A stretch of DNA of 64,000 nt, taken from assembly GCF_016031615.1 (NCBI RefSeq), contig NZ_JACYXC010000001.1, positions 1,860,001 to 1,924,000 of the forward strand, given 5' to 3'. Of the stretch, positions 16,559-23,160 are shown piece by piece. Position numbers and translations under genes: made by a program. Below the pieces are notes generated by a model that made no database searches, was not told the origin of the DNA, and saw only the letters and a program-made list of their open reading frames with translations. The stretch comes from Streptomyces pactum (GTDB lineage Bacteria > Actinomycetota > Actinomycetes > Streptomycetales > Streptomycetaceae). Positions within the stretch are counted from its first letter, which is position 1; each line of letters begins with the position of its first letter.

Positions 16559-16746
16559 CCGACGGCCCCGCCGGCAGCCGCTCCCCCGCAGCGCACCCCG
16601 GCCCACGGCACCCGGCCACGGCGTCGGACGGCCGGATGACACGCCCCGGCCACGGCGCCGGACGGCCGGGCGGTGGGCCGGACGACAGGGCGGCGGGCCG
16701 GGAACCGGGTCGCGCGGCACGGGCCCGCACTGGCACGCTGCCTCCC

Positions 16747-17313
16747 ATGCAGAACACGGAGGAGAACGCGGAGGTGCTGCTGCTCGGCGGACGGGCCGGG
16801 GTGGGCAAGACCACGGTGGCGTGGGAGGTTTCGGCGCTGCTGCGGGCCGCGGCGGTCTCCCACGCCGTCATCGACGGTGACTTCATGGGGCAGGCGCATC
16901 CGGCCCCGGAAGGGGACCCGGACCGCTCGGGGATCACCGAGGCCAACCTCACCGCCGTGTGGGCGAACTACGCCCGGCGCGGCTACCGCCGGCTGATCTA
17001 CACGAACACGTACAGCGTGCTGCCCGAGACGGCCGGCATGTTCCGGCGGGCCATGGGCGACCGGGTACGGATCGTGCGGGTCCTGCTCACCGCCTCCGAC
17101 GCCACCGCCCACGAACGGCTGGTGCGGCGGGAGATCGGGTCCGAGCTGGCTCAGGAGCTGGCGAGCAGCGCCCGCAAGGCACGCGTCCTGGACCGGCGGG
17201 CACCCGCCGACACGCTGCGGGTGGCGACGGACGGCAGGTCCGTCGCGGACATCGCCCGCGAGGCCGTGGCCGCCACCGGCTGGGCCGACCCGCGCTCCAC
17301 CGCCACGTCCTGA
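16747..17313 (+). CDS. P-loop nucleotide kinase-like protein
   Basis: A 188-residue P-loop NTPase of the small-molecule kinase type. Walker A is GGRAGVGKTTVAWE at residues 14-27. A DGDFMG acidic strand near residue 43 resembles the Walker B/substrate region of adenylylsulfate and shikimate kinase-like proteins. The later ERLVRREIGSE element is LID-like with Arg residues, and RVATDGRSVADIAREAV closes the fold. The phosphoryl acceptor is unknown. The gene is alone between TetR and the DUF6221 pair. Confidence 0.8.
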   Translation: MQNTEENAEVLLLGGRAGVGKTTVAWEVSALLRAAAVSHAVIDGDFMGQAHPAPEGDPDRSGITEANLTAVWANYARRGYRRLIYTNTYSVLPETAGMFRRAMGDRVRIVRVLLTASDATAHERLVRREIGSELAQELASSARKARVLDRRAPADTLRVATDGRSVADIAREAVAATGWADPRSTATS

Positions 17314-17366
17314 CCCACGACGGCGGGCCCGCCCCCTCGGGCGCGCGCGGGCCCGCCGTTCCCCCG

Positions 17367-17408
17367 CTGCCGCGGATCGTCGTCCTCGCCACTGCCGCGG
17401 ATCGTCGT
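17367..17408. repeat. 17-bp direct repeat
   Basis: CTGCCGCGGATCGTCGT occurs at 17367-17383 and again at 17392-17408, a 25-bp period. It lies between the convergent kinase and DUF6221 genes. Confidence 0.7.
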
Positions 17409-17488
17409 GGGCCGCGCCGGAGTTACGCCGCCGGGCCGGCGGTCACGCCCTCCCGCCCCCACCGGCACGGCCGTGCGGTGCGGACCGC

Positions 17489-17941
17489 CTAAGGCCGCCA
17501 CTCCTCGCGGTAGTCGGGGTGGCCCGCGTACGGCAGGGCGAGCCGGCGGAACACCGCGTCGAGCACCTGGCGCTGGGTGGAGGCGGTGAAGCGGTTGACC
17601 GACTCGGGCAACGCGTCGCTCCGCTCCGGCTGCTCGTACATCCGCAGCAGCGCCCGCTTGGCCTCGACCTCGGCGACCACCCGGGCCGGGTCGAACCGGG
17701 CGATGAACCTCGCGTCGGCGTCGTGGTCGGTCACGGCGACGCACCCGAACGGCATCAGGGAGTCGTCGCGCTCCAGCAGGGTCCTCAGCGACGCGTCGTA
17801 CGGCTCGGCCTCCCCGAACCCCTCCGCCATGACGGCGCGCCGCGCCGGCACGTGCCACTCCACGATGCCGCCGGCCGACCTGGCGGCCGCCTCGTCCTCG
17901 TCGTAGCGGGCGTGCAGGAACGTCAGCAGGTCAGCGGCCAT
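17489..17941 (-). CDS. DUF6221 family protein
   Basis: A 150-residue protein starting MAADLLTFLHARYDEDEAAA, the usual opening of DUF6221, a family seen mostly in streptomycetes. The C-terminal part has RFIARFDPARVVAEVEAKRA, another family hallmark, and ends with RLALPYAGHPDYREEW. Function is unknown. It overlaps the upstream small HTH-like gene by 11 bp, so the two are likely co-translated. A longer frame reaching 18280 is not supported, since the family begins at 17941. Confidence 0.93.
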   Translation of the reverse strand: MAADLLTFLHARYDEDEAAARSAGGIVEWHVPARRAVMAEGFGEAEPYDASLRTLLERDDSLMPFGCVAVTDHDADARFIARFDPARVVAEVEAKRALLRMYEQPERSDALPESVNRFTASTQRQVLDAVFRRLALPYAGHPDYREEWRP

Positions 17942-18155
17942 CGCGTGGGTCCTCCGGCACGGTCTCCAGCAGGTGCCGCAGTTCCTCCGCGGACCACCCG
18001 GTGATACGGGCCACGTCGACCAGCGCTCCGTCCGGCAGGTCGTCCCTCCGCAGCACGGCGACGGCTTCGGCCTGGAGGTCGACGCGGGCGGCCTCGAAGG
18101 CTTCCACGGCTTCCTGGTAGCGCTGGGCGGCGAGTTCGAGCTTGGCGGTGTCCAT
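17931..18155 (-). CDS. small HTH-like protein paired with DUF6221
   Basis: A 74-residue protein, MDTAKLELAAQRYQEAVEAF at the N-terminus, with a helical region followed by DVARITGWSAEELRHLLETV. That second part looks like a sigma-70 region 4-type helix-turn-helix. Such short proteins commonly precede DUF6221 in streptomycetes. The stop overlaps the DUF6221 start by 11 bp. The Met at 18155 is chosen because residues upstream of it in the frame are Arg/Pro-rich filler. It might bind DNA, but no target is visible. Confidence 0.8.
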   Translation of the reverse strand: MDTAKLELAAQRYQEAVEAFEAARVDLQAEAVAVLRRDDLPDGALVDVARITGWSAEELRHLLETVPEDPRDGR

Positions 18156-18729
18156 GGTCCCGAGCCTGCCACAGGACGGCCGGCTCCCCGCACGCCCGGC
18201 CTCCGCCACGGGCCGAAGCGGCCACGGAACGGCGGGGCGACGACGGGCGGCCGTGCGATGACGGAAGTCGGGGCGGGCACGCACGGCGGGGTGGGCGCGC
18301 ACGGTGGGCCGGCGACCGGTCACGGGCCCGGGGTGCGGGCAGAGGCCAGAGCCGGCCAGGGGCAGGGCGGGCCACGGACAGGGCGGGCCACGGTGACGGC
18401 GGCGACCGCCCCACCTCGGCCCGGAGCGACGGGCGGCACGGGCACGGCGGGCCGCTCACCCATACCAAACACCCGTCGCCCGCAGGGCGGTTCGGCGTGC
18501 GCACCGCTCGTTCCGGCGACTGTCCGCCGGACCGCCGCACGCCCACCCGGAAGGCACCGCACGATGGCCGGTGCGGCGGCGCGGCCCGCGGCGGCTCCGG
18601 GCGGGTCCTGTTCCCGGCCACCACCGCTCCGTTGGGATCGATCCGGCGGGACCGGGCACACGAGCGGGCGGCACACGGCGCGGGCGGACGGTCCGCGGCG
18701 GCGGATGAGGGGGCGGAGGGCGACACCGG
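18156..18729. other. 574-bp gene-poor region
   Basis: GC-rich DNA upstream of the small HTH/DUF6221 pair (minus strand) and of the small Cys-rich gene (plus strand). It includes several GGGCGGGCCACGG-like direct repeats near 18365-18395. No gene or clear promoter motif is supported. Confidence 0.45.
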
Positions 18730-18978
18730 ATGACCGACGACCACGGCGTTCCCTGCCCCGGCCCGCACCACACCTGCCGTGGCTGCGAGGGCCCCGGGCT
18801 GGTTCCGTCCAGCGCGCTGTACATCACGGCCGCCGGGGCGGCGGCGGAGATGTCCCGGACCAGCACGTGCCGGGCCTGCCGCGGCCGCGGCCACTTCTGC
18901 AAGGCCCCCGTCCCGTGCCCCGGCCCGCACCACGCCGGCACACCGGTGCTGCCCCCGGAGGCGCTGCCGCCGGTGTAG
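18730..18978 (+). CDS. small Cys/His-rich protein, DnaJ zinc-finger-like
   Basis: An 82-residue protein with CPGPHHTCRGCEGPG near the N-terminus, CRACRGRGHFC in the middle and a second CPGPHH near the C-terminus. CxxCxGxG repeats are the metal-binding mark of DnaJ Cys-rich zinc fingers, and the doubled CPGPHH suggests a pair of similar metal knuckles. A purine-rich GGAGGG precedes the ATG. It has no other domain, and its role is unknown. It may bind zinc or a partner protein. Confidence 0.55.
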   Translation: MTDDHGVPCPGPHHTCRGCEGPGLVPSSALYITAAGAAAEMSRTSTCRACRGRGHFCKAPVPCPGPHHAGTPVLPPEALPPV

Positions 18979-19059
18979 CGCCACGCCCCGGCGATTCGGC
19001 GGACGGGACGGTCACCGGTGCCGGGCGCCGCCATCCCAGGAACCGGCGGGAGACGGACG

Positions 19060-19098
19060 CCGAAGGCCCCCGGCTGATGGACTGCCGGGGGCCTTCGG
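19060..19098 (-). terminator. terminator for the tRNA-Val gene
   Basis: Perfect 15-bp arms (19060-19074 and 19084-19098) with a 9-nt loop begin 6 nt beyond the tRNA 3' end in the direction of transcription. Confidence 0.8.
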
Positions 19099-19103
19099 GA
19101 GGG

Positions 19104-19175
19104 TGGGCACAGACGGATTTGAACCGCCGACATCTGCTTTGTAAGAGCAGCGCTCTACCGCTGAGCTATGCGCCC
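19104..19175 (-). tRNA. tRNA-Val (anticodon UAC)
   Basis: On the minus strand the sequence folds as a complete tRNA. A 7-bp acceptor stem (GGGCGCA with TGTGCCC, one G-U pair) is followed by the D-arm GCTC..GAGC, the anticodon stem CTGCT/AGCAG with loop CTTACAA, and the T-arm GGCGG-TTCAAAT-CCGTC. The anticodon TAC reads GUA Val codons, which are rare in this GC-rich genome. CCA is not encoded, as is common in streptomycetes. A hairpin terminator follows. Confidence 0.95.
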
Positions 19176-19686
19176 GGGAACGAGCTGACAGCCTACATCG
19201 TCCCGGCGGGGGTGGCCGCAAACACCTCACGGGGTGCCGCTTTCCCGCGTCGTCCCCCCCGCCCTCTTCTCCCCCCTTCTTCCCCGTCCCGTCCGGCCCC
19301 GTCCCGCCGCCGCCCGCCGCGACGGCCGTCGTCGCCCCCGCGGCGCCCGGCTCGCCCCCCGCCGGGTGCCTGCCCCCCACCGCGACGCCCGGCCCGCCCG
19401 GCGGCGGTCCCTGTCCCGTCCGGCCCCCTCCCGCGCCGCCCCCCACCGCTCGACCCTCGGGTCCCCCGACACCCGTCCCGCGCCGTCCGGTCCCGTCCCT
19501 GTGGTGCGGCCCGCCTCCGGGGGTGTCGCCGGGCTGTGATCCGTAGGGAGAAGAGGCGACCAGCAGCGGGGATGGGGCGGCGGTGAGTGACGGCGGCGGG
19601 GGTGGCGTGAACTGATCGGCCCGTGGGTTCGTCCTCCCGGGTGGGAGAATGGCAACCGGAGCTTGGCGATCTTTCGGGAGAGGGAC
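19176..19686. other. 511-bp region with pyrimidine-rich tract
   Basis: The region lies between the tRNA and the coiled-coil protein gene. Its plus strand is strongly C/T-rich at 19240-19320. The tRNA promoter should lie just after 19176 (minus strand). Near 19525-19600 a less GC-rich stretch probably carries the promoter of the coiled-coil gene. No gene is supported. Confidence 0.5.
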
Positions 19687-21182
19687 GTGACGGGGACACG
19701 CACGTGGGGCCGGCCGGGTCGGCGAAGTCCTCGACGCTCCGTCGTCACGGTCCGTGGGCGAGGCGCCGCGCCGCCGGCCGGCGGCCGCCCGGCGGCCGGT
19801 GCCGGTCCCGGGACGGCCGGGGACGGCGGCCCGGTACCGCGTCCGGGGCGGTTCCTCCGGGACCTGGCGGGGCTGGTGCTGCTGCCGCTTCCGCTGGTCG
19901 CGGTGGCGGTCGCGGCCGTACCGGGGTCGCTGTCGGGCGGCGGCACGCGGCGCTGGTTCGGCGGCCGGGGTCAGCAGCAGCGGGCGGAGGCGCAGGCGGC
20001 CAAGGACGCCGCCGCGGCGGCGTTCTACGAGCTGGACACCGCCCAGCGCGACCTGCGGATCTCCATCGAGACCATCAGCGCGGTGGACGACTCCCCCGCC
20101 GGGCGGAAGGCCGCGGCCGACTTCGCGGCGCTGGGCCGCCGCATCGACGAGGTGAGCCACGCGTACATCTCCGCCGTGGACGCCCACGATCTGGACCGGG
20201 ACAGTCTGGATCCCGCCACCGCCGACCGCGCCCGGACCGAGCTGCTCCGCGCCAAGGAGGCGCTGGAGCGGACCCGGGCCGAGCTGGAGCGGTTCGCCGA
20301 GGGGCTGGGTCCGGTGCTCCAGCGGGCCGAGTCGCAGCTGGCGCGGCTGGCACCGGCCGTGGAGCGGGCCCGGCAGGCGCTGCGGGACGCCACCGGGGCA
20401 CTCGACGCGGTCCGCGACACGGGGCTGCGGGCGGACGACCTGGCGGCCCGGCTCGCCGCGCTCGGCCCGGAGCTGACCAAGCTCAACGAGGGCGCCGCCG
20501 AGCACGGGGTCCAGGAGACGATCCGGCGGGCCGACGACGTGCTGCGCCGGGCGGAGGCGGTACGGCAGGAGGCCGAGCGGCTGCCGGAGCGGGCCGCGGA
20601 GACCGACCGGCGGCTGGTGTCGCTGCGCACCCGGGCGGAGGCGATCACCACCCGCGCGGCCGGGGTCGAGCCGGTCCTCAGCGAGCTGCGGCGCCGGTAC
20701 AGCGCCGCCTGCTGGCAGGACCTGCAACCGGTGCCGGGGCAGGCGGAACGGGACGTCGCCCTCGCCCGGGAGAAGCTGCGGGAGGCGCGGACGGCCCGCG
20801 CGGAGCAGCGCTGGCCGGACGCCACCGCGCTGCTCGCCACCGTCCGGGCGCTGCTCAACACCACCGACGAGGCGGTCTCCGCGGCGGGCGAGCGGCTGCG
20901 GCGGCTGGACCGGGTGTCGGCCGACCCCCGGGAGGAGATCGAGCGCACCCGCTTCGTGATCCGGGACGCCCAGCGGCTGGCCATGGACGGCCGCACCACC
21001 CCGACCCCCGCCACGCCCGCCCGCTGGACGAGGCGGTGGCCCGGGTCGACCGGGCGGTGGCCGGGCTGGAGGGCCGGCACCCGGACTGGTGGCACTTCCT
21101 GACCGAACTGGAGGCCGTCCGGCAGACCGTGGCCCGGGTGGTCCAGGACATCCGCGAGGAACGCGCCGCCGGCCCCCGGTGA
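19687..21182 (+). CDS. single-TM coiled-coil protein (frameshifted near the 3' end)
   Basis: About 498 residues when corrected. A Pro/Gly/Arg N-terminus leads to one membrane helix (LAGLVLLPLPLVAVAVAAVP). A long helical, coiled-coil region rich in Ala, Glu and Arg follows (for example LLRAKEALERTRAELERFAE). The layout recalls the EzrA-type septation regulators, but similarity is too weak to claim. GTG at 19687 follows GGAGAGGG and is a better start than the upstream TTG at 19663. At about 21000-21020 the frame shifts in C runs. The uncorrected frame ends at 21102 in Trp/Arg-rich residues, while the other frame continues as LDEAVARVDRAVAGLEG and stops at 21182. I read 21182 as the true end. 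Confidence 0.75.
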
Positions 21183-21362
21183 ACCCTCCCTCCGTCCCGG
21201 CCGGCCGATGGAGCCGGGCCGGGCGGCAGGCCGGGAGCGGAGCGGCAGGCCGTGGCCGGGCCAGAGCCGGGACCGGGCCGGAGGTCGGCGCGGGCGGGGG
21301 GCCGGGGGCGGGCCGCGGTCGCATCCTGTTGACCTGCGGCGCGCCTGGTTATGCTGCGGAGC

Positions 21363-21578
21363 ATGCCTCGTTACGAGTACCGGTGCCGCGCCTGCGGATC
21401 AACCTTCGAGCTGAACCGTCCGATGGCCCAGTCCTCGGACCCCGCCACCTGCCCCGACGGGCACCACGACACGGTGAAGCTGCTCTCCACGGTGGCCGTC
21501 GGCGGCACCGCCGCCGCTCCCCGCGGTGGTGGTGGCGGCGGTGGGGGCGGCTGCTGCGGTGGAGGCTGCTGCGGCTGA
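21363..21578 (+). CDS. FmdB-type zinc ribbon protein
   Basis: A 71-residue protein starting MPRYEYRCRACGSTFELNRP, the classic FmdB regulatory zinc-ribbon opening with CxxC. A second metal pair CPDGHH follows at about residues 31-36. The tail is Gly-rich and ends in two CC pairs (GGCCGGGCCG), typical of streptomycete members. It is thought to bind zinc, but its molecular role is undefined. The ATG at 21363 is chosen because the family begins at MPRYEY. It lies between the coiled-coil gene and the convergent methyltransferase gene. Confidence 0.9.
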   Translation: MPRYEYRCRACGSTFELNRPMAQSSDPATCPDGHHDTVKLLSTVAVGGTAAAPRGGGGGGGGGCCGGGCCG

Positions 21579-21787
21579 CCACCGCCCCGCCGGTGCCCCG
21601 GACCGCCCGATCCGTGACCCGGGCCCGCCCCGGTCGGTATCCCGTACCCCGATCTGTAGCCCGAACCATCCCGGGGCCGGTACCTCCGCCCGCCCGCCCA
21701 TGGCCGCCCCCGCGGGCCCGGCCATGGGCGGGCGGTCCGGATCGCGGTCGGCCGGTCGCGGACCGGACCGCCGTGCCGCCCCGCGGA

Positions 21788-22504
21788 TCAGGCGCGGCGA
21801 CGGGCCAGGGTCACGCCGTCGGCGACGGTGAGCAGCACCGCCTCGGTGCGTGGATCGGCGGCCACGTGGTCGTTGAAGGCGCGGATGGCGGCCGCGTCGC
21901 CCTCCGCGTCCGGGTTCACGACCTCGCCCTTGAACAGCACGTTGTCCGCCACGATCAGACCGCCGGGGCGGAGCCGGGGGACCAGTTCGTCCCAGTACGC
22001 CACGTAGTTGACCTTGTCCGCGTCGAGGTAGGCCAGGTCGATGTGGGGCTCGGCGGGCAGCGCGCGCAGGGTGTCCAGGGCCGGGGCGATCCGCAGCTCG
22101 ATGCGGTCGGCGACGCCGGCCTTCTCCCAGGCGGGCCGCCCGTACGCGGTCCACTCCTCGGAGATGTCACAGGCGATCAGCTTGCCGTCGGCGGGCAGCG
22201 CCTGGGCCATGGCCAGGGCCGAGAAGCCGGTGAAGGTGCCCACCTCGACCACCGTGCGGGCGCCGATGAGCCGGACCAGGAAGGCGAGCAGCGGCGCCTG
22301 CTCCCGCGCGGACTGCTTGCGGGCGACGTCCGGCAGTTCGGCGTGGGTGACCTCGACCAGTTCCCGCAGCACCGGGTCGAGCGGCGGGTTGTGCTCCAGG
22401 ACGTAGCGGTACAGCTCATCGGTGACCGGGGTGGTCTTCAGCGGCGCGGCGGCGGGCTCGGCCGGGCCGTCCCCGGTCCGGTCGGTGTTCCTGCTCTCGG
22501 GCAC
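21788..22504 (-). CDS. O-methyltransferase, family 3 (caffeoyl-CoA OMT-like)
   Basis: A 238-residue SAM-dependent O-methyltransferase. Motif I is TVVEVGTFTGFSALAMAQAL and the metal-ligand strand is IDLAYLDADKVNYVAYWDEL. LRPGGLIVADNVLFKG carries the DN metal-binding pair of the divalent-cation-dependent type. The substrate is unknown and should bear vicinal hydroxyls. The GTG at 22504 lies just downstream of the response-regulator stop (22513), so this gene probably belongs to the histidine kinase/response regulator operon. A TTG at 22516 overlaps the RR stop and is an alternative start. Confidence 0.9.
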   Translation of the reverse strand: MPESRNTDRTGDGPAEPAAAPLKTTPVTDELYRYVLEHNPPLDPVLRELVEVTHAELPDVARKQSAREQAPLLAFLVRLIGARTVVEVGTFTGFSALAMAQALPADGKLIACDISEEWTAYGRPAWEKAGVADRIELRIAPALDTLRALPAEPHIDLAYLDADKVNYVAYWDELVPRLRPGGLIVADNVLFKGEVVNPDAEGDAAAIRAFNDHVAADPRTEAVLLTVADGVTLARRRA

Positions 22505-22512
22505 GTGAATCG

Positions 22513-23160
22513 TCAACTCCCCAGATAACGGAGGACAGCGAGGACGCGGCGACTGTAACCCGAACTCGCGGGCAGTTCGAGCTTGTCGAAAATGGCGTTG
22601 ATGTGCTTCTCGACGGCGCTGCGGGAGACGTGCAGCCGCTCGGCGATGGCGTTGTTGGCGTGGCCCTGCGCCATGGCGTCCAGCACGTCCCGTTCGCGCG
22701 GGGTGAGGCGGGCGAGGGGGTCGGCGTGGGTGCTGCGCACCAGCAACTGCCGCACCACCTCGGGGTCGAAGGCGGTACGCCCGGCAGCCACCCGCTCCAG
22801 GGCGTCGAGGAACTCGTCCACCTCGACCACCCGGTCCTTCAACAGGTAGCCGATGCCTTCGCCGGCCCCGGTGAGCAGTTCGGTGGCGTACCGCTTCTCG
22901 ACGTACTGGGAGAGCACCAGCACCCCCACGCCGGTGTGCCGTTCGCGGATGCGCAGGGCCGCGCGGAGCCCCTCGTCGGTGTGGGTGGGCGGCATCCGGA
23001 CGTCCACCACCACGGCGTCCACGTCGGGGTGCCGGTCCACCTCGGCGAGGAGCGCGGTGCCGTCGCCCACCGCGGACACCACCTCGTGCCCCTCCTCGGC
23101 GAGGAGGCGTACCAGTCCTTCGCGGAGCAGCGTGGAGTCGTCGGCCAGGATCAGTCTCAT
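22513..23160 (-). CDS. LuxR-type (NarL family) response regulator
   Basis: A 215-residue response regulator. The N-terminal receiver has the DD pair at residues 7-8 (MRLILADDSTLLREGLVRLL), the phosphoacceptor Asp in AVVVDVRMPP and the switch region VLVLSQY followed by GYLLKDR. The C-terminal LuxR HTH has LTPRERDVLDAMAQGHANNA and LHVSRSAVEKHINAIFDKL. It is the output partner of the histidine kinase encoded immediately upstream, whose stop overlaps this ATG by two bases (ATGA). Targets are unknown, but the downstream O-methyltransferase gene is likely co-transcribed. Confidence 0.95.
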   Translation of the reverse strand: MRLILADDSTLLREGLVRLLAEEGHEVVSAVGDGTALLAEVDRHPDVDAVVVDVRMPPTHTDEGLRAALRIRERHTGVGVLVLSQYVEKRYATELLTGAGEGIGYLLKDRVVEVDEFLDALERVAAGRTAFDPEVVRQLLVRSTHADPLARLTPRERDVLDAMAQGHANNAIAERLHVSRSAVEKHINAIFDKLELPASSGYSRRVLAVLRYLGS

